Below, in pieces: positions 6,866 to 13,438 of a DNA stretch of 13,438 nucleotides. Location: contig CALLXS010000044.1 of assembly GCA_937875295.1 (NCBI GenBank), positions 1 to 13,438 of the forward strand. Direction: 5' to 3'. Position 1 is the stretch's first letter; each line of letters starts with the position of its first letter. The DNA is from an uncultured bacterium. Lineage in GTDB: Bacteria > Bacteroidota > Ignavibacteria > Kapaibacteriales > UBA2268. Under the pieces are notes generated by a model. That model did not search any database and was not told the DNA's origin. It saw only the letters and a list, made by a program, of their open reading frames with translations. The position numbers and the translations under genes were made by a program.

Positions 6866-7510
6866 GTGAATTTAGAAAACATAAATAATTACGTTCCTGA
6901 TCCAACTGTTCGAAGGCTATCTCACTATAAATTCCTTTTAGAAAATATGAAAAAAGAAGGAAGATTAATTGTATCGAGCACATTAATTGCAAAAGAGTTA
7001 GGTTTTGATTCTATTCAAGTCAAAAAAGATATTCAATATTCAGGGATAGTGGGGCAACCCAAAAAAGGATACAAAATATCGGAGCTATTAGCAGGAATAG
7101 ATGAAATTTTAAATTGGAACAAAGTTGAAAAAGCAATTTTGATAGGAGCCGGGAGCTTGGGAACCGCTTTAATGCAATATAATGGTTTCAAAGAAATTGG
7201 CTTAAATATAGTTGCATCTTTTGATAATGACCATAAAAAGGTAGGAAAATTTGTTAATGGGATAGAAATTATTGAAATGGATAGGCTCGAAGTTGCGGCG
7301 AAAATAATGAAAATCAAAATAGGAATAATAGCTGTACCAGAAGAAAGTGCTCAATCATGTGCTGACAAATTAATTGGGGGAGGAATAAAGGCAATTTGGA
7401 ATTTTTCACCTAAAATAATCCAAGTGAAGAAGGATATTATAGTAGAAAATGCTCAATTTATACAAAGTCTTGCTTTATTAACATATAAAATTAGAGTAAA
7501 TAAAATATAA
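6866..7510 (+). CDS. rex: Redox-sensing transcriptional repressor Rex
   Basis: Rex proteins are dimeric repressors that bind DNA when NAD+ dominates and release it when NADH rises, controlling fermentative and respiratory genes. The 214-residue protein has an N-terminal winged helix (about 10-80) with the family's PDPTVRRLSHY opening and a recognition helix around QVKKDIQYSG (51-60). The Rossmann domain has GAGSLG (94-99) and D120 at the end of the second strand, consistent with NAD(H) preference. It also has IIAVPEESAQ (154-163) and a C-terminal swapping helix. The wing segment reads GQPKKGY rather than the usual GKRGVGY type, so DNA contact details may differ. The start is GTG: an in-frame stop lies two codons upstream and no ATG is available. 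It is monocistronic, divergent from the aminotransferase gene and 137 bases before maeB. Confidence 0.92.
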   Translation: MNLENINNYVPDPTVRRLSHYKFLLENMKKEGRLIVSSTLIAKELGFDSIQVKKDIQYSGIVGQPKKGYKISELLAGIDEILNWNKVEKAILIGAGSLGTALMQYNGFKEIGLNIVASFDNDHKKVGKFVNGIEIIEMDRLEVAAKIMKIKIGIIAVPEESAQSCADKLIGGGIKAIWNFSPKIIQVKKDIIVENAQFIQSLALLTYKIRVNKI

Positions 7511-7548
7511 TTAATCTGGTTTTACTAGAAAATTATTCAACAGATTAA
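7511..7548. repeat. Inverted repeat after rex, possible weak terminator
   Basis: TTAATCTG (7511-7518) and CAGATTAA (7541-7548) are perfect 8-bp arms separated by 22 bases, immediately after the rex stop codon. On the plus strand an A-run rather than a T-run follows, and the nearest T-run begins more than 20 bases later (7571). Terminator function for rex is therefore doubtful. Confidence 0.3.
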
Positions 7549-7576
7549 AAAAATATAATCTGAAAATAATTTTTTT

Positions 7577-7607
7577 TTGTTAATTTTATCTTCTTAAAAA
7601 TTATAAT
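7577..7607 (+). promoter_or_regulatory. Promoter candidate for maeB
   Basis: TTGTTA (7577-7582) and TATAAT (7602-7607) are separated by 19 bases, about 40 bases before the maeB start. The spacing is slightly long for a classical promoter, and no good TAnnTTTG box is seen here. The surrounding AT-richness makes this a low-confidence call. Confidence 0.25.
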
Positions 7608-7647
7608 TTATTTCAACTATCATTTCTACTATTTTTATAAATAAAAA

Positions 7648-9894
7648 ATGTTAATCAGAAAAGAAGATGCCCTTGAATATCATAGTTCGGGCAAAAAAGG
7701 CAAAATTGAAATTGGTATCACAAAACCTTGCACAACTCAAAGAGATTTATCTCTTGCATACAGCCCAGGAGTAGCTGTTCCTTGCTTAGAAATCGAAAAA
7801 GATGTAAATACTGCTTATGAATATACTGCTAAGGGTAATTTAGTAGCAGTTATATCCAACGGTACTGCGGTATTGGGTTTAGGTAATATAGGACCTGAAG
7901 CAAGTAAACCTGTAATGGAAGGGAAAGGTGTATTATTTAAAATATTTGCAGATATCGATGTATTTGATATTGAGTTAAAATCGAAAAATATCGACGAAAT
8001 AATTCAAGTATGTGAGAATTTAGAACCTACTTTTGGTGGTATAAATTTAGAAGATATCAAAGGTCCAGATTGCTTTTATATCGAAAGCGAACTCAAGAAA
8101 AGGATGAATATTCCAGTATTCCACGATGATCAGCATGGCACTGCGATTATAAGTGGAGCTGCATTGATCAATGCATGCGAAATTGCTGGAAAGAAAATAA
8201 ACGAGGTCAAGGTTGTGTATAATGGTGCCGGTGCTTCAGGTATAGCGTGCGCCAAGTTTCACATAAGCCTAGGTGTAGATCCTAAAAAAGTAATTATGTG
8301 CGATTCGCAAGGAGTGATTTATAAAGGTAGAGAAAAAGGAATGAATGTCTTTAAGGAAGAATTCGCTGTTGATACCGATAGAAGAACTTTAGCTGATGCT
8401 CTTGTTGATGCAGATGTCTTTGTAGGATTATCTCAAGGAAATGTAGTATCTCAAGAGATGGTAAAAACAATGGCAATTAATCCAATTATTTTTGCTTTAG
8501 CGAACCCCGACCCAGAAATTATGTATGACGATGCAAAGATTGCACGTCCAGACGCAATTGTTGCTACAGGTCGTAGTGATTTCCCTAATCAAGTAAATAA
8601 TGTGTTAGGTTTTCCATTTATCTTTAGAGGAGCACTCGATGTCCGCGCTACAGCTATTAACGAAGAAATGAAAAGAGCTGCTGCTTGTGCAATTGCAGCT
8701 TTAGCTAGAGAAGAAATTCCTGAAACTGTGCAAAGGGCTTATGTAGATGAAGAATTGGTATTTGGAAAGAATTATATAATACCAAAACCATTTGACCATC
8801 GCGTTCTAAATTGGGTTGCTCCTGCTGTAGCAGAAGCTGCAATGGCAACCGGTGTAGCTAGAATTAAAATCGATGATATTGAAGAATATAAGCTACAATT
8901 AAATGTAAGAATGGGACGCACAGAAAAAATTACTGCTCGAATGTTCCAAAAAGCACGCTCTAATCCTAAAAGTATTGTTTTACCAGAAGGAGAACAACCA
9001 AGAATTATTCAAGCTGCAATCAGAGCAGTAGAAATGGGAATTGCTAAACCAATTCTAATTGGTTCTCGCACGGTGATAAGAAAAATGATTGAAGACACTG
9101 GCTGCACTTGTGATGGAATTGAAATAATTAATCCATTGAAATATGAAAAGACTGAAGAGTTTATTGATGAGTATTTTAAATTAAGACAAAGGAAAGGTAT
9201 TGTATACTCAGAAGCTCGCAAAAGAATGAGAACTCGTCCTAATTATTTTGCAGCAATGATGGTTCGATTGGGTTACGCAGATACGTTACTTTCTGGATAT
9301 GCTGCGACATTTCCTGACACTGTTAGACCAATTCTTGAAATTATTGGCCAGCAAGAAAAATATCGCAAGGTATCTGGTGTGTTTATTGCAGTATCAAAAA
9401 ATGACACTTATTTTTTAGCAGATTGTACTATGAATGTAGACCCAACTTCAGAGGATTTAGCAGATATTACTCTCTCTACTTGCGAATTTGTTAAGAAATT
9501 TGATGTAATTCCGCGGGCAGCATTGCTTTCTTATAGTAATTTTGGTTCTGTAATGGGACCTACAAGTACTAAAGTCCGCAAAGCTCTAAAATTAATCCGT
9601 GAGAAAGATCCTGAATTAATGGTTGATGGAGAATTGCACGTAGATAATGCTACTTCAACTAGTAGATTAAGAGAATTATATCCATTTAGTACATTAAAAG
9701 AAGCTGCAAACGTGTTAATATTCCCAGAATTAAATTCATCTAATATTGGCTATAAATTATTGAAAAATGTTGGTGGATTACAGGTAATTGGACCATTTTT
9801 AGTTGGATTAGAAAAATACGTACATTTAGTGCATTATGGCGAAAGCTTAAATTCTATAATTGATATGATAGCAATGACTTCAGCAAACGCATAA
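7648..9894 (+). CDS. maeB: Malic enzyme with C-terminal phosphotransacetylase-like domain (MaeB type)
   Basis: It catalyses oxidative decarboxylation of malate to pyruvate, yielding NAD(P)H. At 748 residues it has the two-part MaeB architecture. The N-terminal malic enzyme part (about 1-425) has Y38 in AYSPGV, K93 in EGKG, the metal-binding stretch FHDDQHGT (158-165), the dinucleotide fold GAGASG (193-198) and NPDPE (286-290). A phosphate-acetyltransferase-like domain (about 428-745) has the VLPEGEQPR opening (444-452), where in known MaeB proteins it has a regulatory, acetyl-CoA-sensing role rather than catalysis. Cofactor choice (NADP versus NAD) cannot be read with certainty. The ATG has only an A-rich leader and no Shine-Dalgarno. 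A strong terminator lies six bases after the stop codon. Confidence 0.95.
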   Translation: MLIRKEDALEYHSSGKKGKIEIGITKPCTTQRDLSLAYSPGVAVPCLEIEKDVNTAYEYTAKGNLVAVISNGTAVLGLGNIGPEASKPVMEGKGVLFKIFADIDVFDIELKSKNIDEIIQVCENLEPTFGGINLEDIKGPDCFYIESELKKRMNIPVFHDDQHGTAIISGAALINACEIAGKKINEVKVVYNGAGASGIACAKFHISLGVDPKKVIMCDSQGVIYKGREKGMNVFKEEFAVDTDRRTLADALVDADVFVGLSQGNVVSQEMVKTMAINPIIFALANPDPEIMYDDAKIARPDAIVATGRSDFPNQVNNVLGFPFIFRGALDVRATAINEEMKRAAACAIAALAREEIPETVQRAYVDEELVFGKNYIIPKPFDHRVLNWVAPAVAEAAMATGVARIKIDDIEEYKLQLNVRMGRTEKITARMFQKARSNPKSIVLPEGEQPRIIQAAIRAVEMGIAKPILIGSRTVIRKMIEDTGCTCDGIEIINPLKYEKTEEFIDEYFKLRQRKGIVYSEARKRMRTRPNYFAAMMVRLGYADTLLSGYAATFPDTVRPILEIIGQQEKYRKVSGVFIAVSKNDTYFLADCTMNVDPTSEDLADITLSTCEFVKKFDVIPRAALLSYSNFGSVMGPTSTKVRKALKLIREKDPELMVDGELHVDNATSTSRLRELYPFSTLKEAANVLIFPELNSSNIGYKLLKNVGGLQVIGPFLVGLEKYVHLVHYGESLNSIIDMIAMTSANA

Positions 9895-9900
9895 TATAAA

Positions 9901-9930
9901 AAAGAGGCAATTAAATATAATTGCCTCTTT
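9901..9930. terminator. Bidirectional terminator between maeB and gatD
   Basis: AAAGAGGCAATTA (9901-9913) and TAATTGCCTCTTT (9918-9930) form a perfect 13-bp stem with a 4-base loop. T-rich sequence follows on the plus strand (TTTAATTTTT, from 9928) and on the minus strand (complement of the A-run 9898-9903). The flanking genes converge, so it can end both transcripts. Confidence 0.92.
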
Positions 9931-9955
9931 AATTTTTAGCGGAAAAATGAAATTA

Positions 9956-11344
9956 TTATTTCTGATTATTCGCAATAAATTCTTCTACTTCTGGAATACC
10001 TCCTTGATAAATTAAGTATCCATTGCTTGGCTCGCTATCGGTGATTTCTCCATTAATTGGAGTAAGCATAATTTTATTAACTTCTTCTAAATCATCAGTT
10101 TGCCCAAGAGCCCATCCTAATTTCATAAAAGCTACTTCAGGAAGCATATTTGCTAATGGCACAACGCCTAATTGCAGCATTTCGCGACCAGTTTCATACA
10201 CATACATTTGTACATATCCCCAAAGAGTTTGCACTGTCATATAGACGCCAACTCCTGCTTCTTGACATCTCTTTAGAGCAGGGTAAAGTGGTTTATTTAC
10301 GTGTCCTAATCCAGTACCAGCGATTACAATACCTTTGTAACCATTTTCAATTAATGAATCAAAAATATCTGGTTTCATATCTGGATAATAATATACTATC
10401 GAAATTTTATCATTAAATACTGGGGTAACAATTGCGTTTTTATCTTTTCTTCTTTTTTTATAGTCATCACGAATAGGAGTAATTTTATTTCTATCTACCA
10501 TAGCTATTGGAATATCTCCAATTGTTCTAAATGTTGAACGGTAGGAAGAGTGCATCTTTCGGACTCTAGTTCCTCTATGCAATAATCCATAAGAATCTGA
10601 AGTAGGACCAAACATACATACCATGACTTCAGCAATGTCAGATTCTGACGCAGTCTTTACTGCATGCATTAAATTAAGAGCTGCATCTGAACTTGGTCTA
10701 TCACTTGAACGCTGGGAACCTACCATAACAATAGGGATAGGGGAGTTCTGTACCATAAAGGAAAGAACAGCAGCAGTATGATGCAAAGTATCGGTGCCAT
10801 GCCCTACGACGATGCCTTTTACACCTTTTTCAATTTCCTCGCCGATAGCTTTGGCTAAGCCTATCCATTGTTCTGCTCCCATATTTTCAGAAAACACACC
10901 ATATATTTTTTCAGTTTCTAAATTACAATAATCAGCTAATTCAGGAACAGATCCATATAACTCTCCAGGAGAAAATGCAGGAATAACAGCTCCAGTTCTA
11001 TAATCTAATCTGCTCGCGATAGTGCCTCCAGTACCCAATAATTTAACTTTTGGTTTTTTAGGGTCGAATGGGAACTCTTTTTCTGGCACTTTATAAATAG
11101 CTTCTTTTTTACCTTCTGCTTCAATTTTAATGATTTTTTTAGCCGCGATACCAATATTATATCCTGTGTGTAGTTTAATTACAATATGTAAATCATCTGC
11201 AGTAACTGATCTTGGTAAAATTCTACCTTCATAATATCCACCATTATTTGTAGAGATTTTAGCATCGCTCCATACTTGAGCGTTATATTTTTTTAATACT
11301 TCTAGAGCTACTCCTCTATATCCTTTATATAAATCTTCGTTCAT
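9956..11344 (-). CDS. gatD: Glu-tRNA(Gln) amidotransferase subunit GatD (archaeal type)
   Basis: GatD is the asparaginase-like subunit that releases ammonia from glutamine or asparagine for GatE, which amidates Glu-tRNA(Gln). The 462-residue protein opens with a small beta-rich domain (about 1-90), which distinguishes GatD from plain asparaginases. The amidohydrolase domain follows. Catalytic residues are all visible: T108 in GTGGTIASR (104-112), T184-D185 in GHGTDTLHHTAA (181-192) and K263 in RVRKMHSS. The DYRTGAV segment (114-120) and GSQRSSDRPSSDAALNL (209-225) are GatD-like. The C-terminal part (about 310-430) contains IAGTGLGHV. The ATG lies two bases after the gatE stop, with a strong AAAGGAGA ribosome-binding site inside the gatE end. 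A type I asparaginase is the alternative reading, but the N-terminal domain and the gatE neighbour argue against it. Confidence 0.95.
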   Translation of the reverse strand: MNEDLYKGYRGVALEVLKKYNAQVWSDAKISTNNGGYYEGRILPRSVTADDLHIVIKLHTGYNIGIAAKKIIKIEAEGKKEAIYKVPEKEFPFDPKKPKVKLLGTGGTIASRLDYRTGAVIPAFSPGELYGSVPELADYCNLETEKIYGVFSENMGAEQWIGLAKAIGEEIEKGVKGIVVGHGTDTLHHTAAVLSFMVQNSPIPIVMVGSQRSSDRPSSDAALNLMHAVKTASESDIAEVMVCMFGPTSDSYGLLHRGTRVRKMHSSYRSTFRTIGDIPIAMVDRNKITPIRDDYKKRRKDKNAIVTPVFNDKISIVYYYPDMKPDIFDSLIENGYKGIVIAGTGLGHVNKPLYPALKRCQEAGVGVYMTVQTLWGYVQMYVYETGREMLQLGVVPLANMLPEVAFMKLGWALGQTDDLEEVNKIMLTPINGEITDSEPSNGYLIYQGGIPEVEEFIANNQK

Positions 11345-11346
11345 AA

Positions 11347-13269
11347 TTATTCTCCTTTAGAAAGTAGTTCATTAAATATTTTTTTAGCATCAGCTCCATT
11401 AATTCTTGCTCTTAATTCGTGCATAATGAGTCCAAATAAATAATCGTCCATTTTATCTCGATGATAGAACTTAATATTTTTTGCTTTTTGAGTTTGTTTG
11501 TTAAAAGCACAAATGAAATCATTTTTATCTGCTATTTTAGGGAGCAATATTTCGTCGAAATCACCATTTTCAGCAGTTAATTTCATAACATAGAAAATGC
11601 CATCTTTAACTAATTTATCATTTTTAAAAGCATTGAAAATACTAATAATTGCATCATTAGTAAGAATAGAAGGATCAATTTTATTCTTTATCAATTTCTT
11701 TTTGTATTCTATTAATGCTTTTGCTACAAGTTTTGGTTCTATTTTTAAGTTATAAACTAATTCATCAAATAAATCTGCATCTTTTGAAACTGCAAGTATT
11801 TTAGCAGCTTCGCATGGAATATCAAGTTTTGAATATTTTTCTTCTCTTTCCCAATAGTAAACAGGTAGATTCTTTTTAATATTATTTAAGCGTTCTTCTG
11901 TAATTTCGATTGGAGGTAAATCAGTATCTGGATACATTCTTTCTGGTCCAGGTAATATTCTTTCAAAGCCATTGGTATTGTCAGGAAGCGCTTGACGTGT
12001 CTCAGATGGTATTCCTATACTTGCTTCTTTAGCTCTAATTGCAATTTCTTGAGCTCCGCAGGTGGAGTCTTCTTCGTTCCCCCATACAAGGACAATAGTA
12101 TCATTTTCAGTTGCACCAGTGAATTTACGAATTCTTTGACCTTCGGTTGAAGTAAGTGATAATTCTCCACTATCAGAATAACAAATATTAGGTAAAGTAG
12201 TAAGACAAGCTATTACTCTTACGCGATCGCTTATTTCACGTGCAAATAATGTGTCAGTTTGAGTCTGCATATTAAGTATTCCTTTGAAATTTCTCAAAAT
12301 CACACTTTTTACTCTTTTACCTTCTGCGACAGCATTATTTATAGGTGTATAATGTGCTTTTCTTAAAATATGCGTAACATCATCTATTTTCGATTCAAAT
12401 GTGTCTTTATTGATACCTCGTTTATTTAATTCTTCTCGGATTTTTAGTAAATTCCATTGTCTCATAGCTTCGTTATAAGTAAGCCTAGGAATGCGTTTGA
12501 TACTTGGTACACCTTTAATTTCAATTCGCGTACCGCCAGTTACAGACACATTAACGTCCTCTCGAGAAGCTCCTACTCCAGTTCTTACTTTTCCAGTAGA
12601 GCGAACAATTTTCCTTAAAATATTATTTACATCTGCTACTTCTTGTGGAGTTTTCATATCAGGAGCAGTAACGGTCTCTATTAGAGGCATTCCTAATCTA
12701 TCAGTAAGGTAAACTCTTCTATGACCAATATCACTTGCTTCTCGGCATGAATCTTCTTCGAGAGACATTTGAATAATGTTAATTTTTCTATCTTTATATG
12801 GAACATAACCACCTACTGAAGTGATTGCAGTGCGTTGAAATCCTGTTGGGATACTTCCATCTAAATATTGCTTTCTTGCAATATGTACTTCATCGACAAT
12901 ATTCGAATTATACAGCATTCCTACTTCGAAAGCTATATCTAATGCTTCATCGTTGCAATGAAACGGAGGAGTATCATCCATTTCATAAGTGCAAACTGTT
13001 TTTCTATTTATTCTATAAATTATATTCTTTTTAGTCTTAAATTCCATTAAAGCTGTACCATCATACTCGCCAAGTTCAGAAAGTGTGGGACGCATGTGTC
13101 TAAGTATTTCAGCGTGGAACTCTTCTGAGTATTGTCCAGCAGGGCATCTACAGAATAATTTTTTGGAAGTAAGTAATTGCTGATGAACTTCTAATCCTGA
13201 TTTAAATCCGATTTTTGCGTAATCTTCAGGAGTCATCATTTCAAAAGGTTTAAACTGGAAATCTTCCAT
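11347..13269 (-). CDS. gatE: Glu-tRNA(Gln) amidotransferase subunit GatE (archaeal type)
   Basis: GatE binds and phosphorylates Glu-tRNA(Gln) and amidates it to Gln-tRNA(Gln) with ammonia from GatD. At 640 residues it is close to archaeal GatE and much longer than bacterial GatB (about 480). The GatB-like cradle (about 20-275 plus 430-455) shows GLEVHQQLLTSKKLFCRCP (25-43), the kinase-core QMSLEEDSCREASD (167-180) and SREDVNVSVTGGTRIEIKGV (235-254). An AspRS-type insertion (about 320-425), the diagnostic feature of GatE, contains EGQRIRKFTGATENDTIVLV (376-395). ERILPGPERMYPDTDLPPIE (436-455) returns to the cradle, and a helical and YqeY-like tail (about 475-640) recognises tRNA in the family. 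Nothing is truncated. A TATATTTG box lies upstream. It is first in the gatE-gatD unit. Confidence 0.95.
   Translation of the reverse strand: MEDFQFKPFEMMTPEDYAKIGFKSGLEVHQQLLTSKKLFCRCPAGQYSEEFHAEILRHMRPTLSELGEYDGTALMEFKTKKNIIYRINRKTVCTYEMDDTPPFHCNDEALDIAFEVGMLYNSNIVDEVHIARKQYLDGSIPTGFQRTAITSVGGYVPYKDRKINIIQMSLEEDSCREASDIGHRRVYLTDRLGMPLIETVTAPDMKTPQEVADVNNILRKIVRSTGKVRTGVGASREDVNVSVTGGTRIEIKGVPSIKRIPRLTYNEAMRQWNLLKIREELNKRGINKDTFESKIDDVTHILRKAHYTPINNAVAEGKRVKSVILRNFKGILNMQTQTDTLFAREISDRVRVIACLTTLPNICYSDSGELSLTSTEGQRIRKFTGATENDTIVLVWGNEEDSTCGAQEIAIRAKEASIGIPSETRQALPDNTNGFERILPGPERMYPDTDLPPIEITEERLNNIKKNLPVYYWEREEKYSKLDIPCEAAKILAVSKDADLFDELVYNLKIEPKLVAKALIEYKKKLIKNKIDPSILTNDAIISIFNAFKNDKLVKDGIFYVMKLTAENGDFDEILLPKIADKNDFICAFNKQTQKAKNIKFYHRDKMDDYLFGLIMHELRARINGADAKKIFNELLSKGE
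11351..11358 (-). promoter_or_regulatory. Strong ribosome-binding site of gatD, overlapping the gatE end
   Basis: On the minus strand AAAGGAGA sits in the last codons of gatE, with the GGAG core seven bases before the gatD ATG. It is the best Shine-Dalgarno match in the window; several other genes (maeB, lnt, recR) have none. It supports the chosen gatD start and tight coupling with gatE. Confidence 0.75.
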
Positions 13270-13336
13270 ATAATATGTTACCTTATTTTTATTTTTATAA
13301 TTTTATTATCAAGTTTTATTTTAAAAAATAGAATTA

Positions 13337-13369
13337 CAAATATACTAAATTTCAATAATAAAATTAAAA
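13337..13369 (-). promoter_or_regulatory. Bacteroidota-type promoter candidate for gatE-gatD
   Basis: On the minus strand TATATTTG (complement of 13337-13344) is a full match to the TAnnTTTG -7 box. A TTTT stretch (complement of 13366-13369), 21 bases upstream, weakly matches the TTTG -33 box. The leader to the gatE ATG would be about 60 bases, and it holds an AAGG 11 bases before the start (complement of 13281-13284). No gene is seen between 13270 and the right edge. Confidence 0.45.
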
Positions 13370-13438
13370 AAAACTGTTGCACTAAAATAATTAATATTTA
13401 AACGAAATTTTTAAATAATAAAAACTCTTAATCAAAAT

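Noticed and set aside
6864..6870. TTGTGAA half-site at the rex start codon, possible autoregulation
   Set aside because: The second half-site is missing at both usual spacings (GAAAACA or AAACATA instead of TTCACAA); the GTG start alone explains the string.
6786..6992. Minus-strand open frame of 68 residues overlapping the rex start
   Set aside because: It overlaps the rex promoter region and coding sequence, is low-complexity and hydrophobic from AT-rich codons, and has no ribosome-binding site or homology I recognise.
10023..10416. Two overlapping plus-strand open frames (10023-10244 and 10150-10416)
   Set aside because: They are antisense to well-supported gatD, have no family features, and fit shadow frames of a conserved gene.
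9956..11344. Reading the GatD gene as a simple type I L-asparaginase
   Set aside because: The extra N-terminal beta domain, the DYRTGAV segment and the directly coupled gatE identify it as GatD.
1155..13438. Possibility that the window is archaeal because of GatDE
   Set aside because: Lnt, RecR, YbaB, Rex, a MaeB fusion and an outer-membrane barrel on the same stretch are bacterial features.

Overview
The window comes from a low-GC, Gram-negative (diderm) bacterium. Evidence for this is an outer-membrane beta-barrel protein, apolipoprotein N-acyltransferase (Lnt), RecR, YbaB and a Rex redox repressor. At least three intergenic regions carry TAnnTTTG boxes (upstream of gatE, the aminotransferase and rex). 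These resemble the -7 element of Bacteroidota-type sigma-A promoters, so I favour the Bacteroidota/Chlorobi/Ignavibacteria (FCB) group. This is inference from content; no 16S or other lineage marker is present.

Layout, left to right. A beta-barrel protein cut by the left edge (+) converges on lnt (-), and a structured bidirectional terminator-like element lies between them. A two-gene minus-strand unit follows, reading from pspA (PspA/IM30) to a YbjN-like chaperone-fold protein, and it ends in a clear hairpin terminator. Divergent to pspA is the classic ybaB-recR pair (+), without dnaX. A strong hairpin separates recR from a convergent AlaA-like alanine aminotransferase (-). A 302-base AT-rich divergent spacer carries promoter candidates in both directions and leads to rex (GTG start, +). 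Next comes a 748-residue malic enzyme-phosphotransacetylase fusion, MaeB (+). A near-perfect 13-bp hairpin separates maeB from the last unit, gatE-gatD (-), which fills the right third of the window.

The biologically striking part is gatE-gatD. These encode the two subunits of the Glu-tRNA(Gln) amidotransferase classically regarded as archaeal (GatDE), yet they sit between ordinary bacterial genes, with matching AT-rich composition and a Bacteroidota-like promoter box. The proteins look complete: GatD keeps the asparaginase-type Thr/Thr-Asp/Lys catalytic set, and GatE keeps the GatB-like cradle, the AspRS-type insertion and the tail domain. This suggests that the organism makes Gln-tRNA(Gln) by the indirect route using an archaeal-type enzyme, or carries it beside a bacterial route.

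The middle of the window has a loose metabolic theme. Alanine aminotransferase and malic enzyme both yield or consume pyruvate, and Rex senses the NADH/NAD+ ratio. No convincing Rex operator was found in front of these genes. I found no mobile elements, CRISPR arrays, tRNA or rRNA genes.
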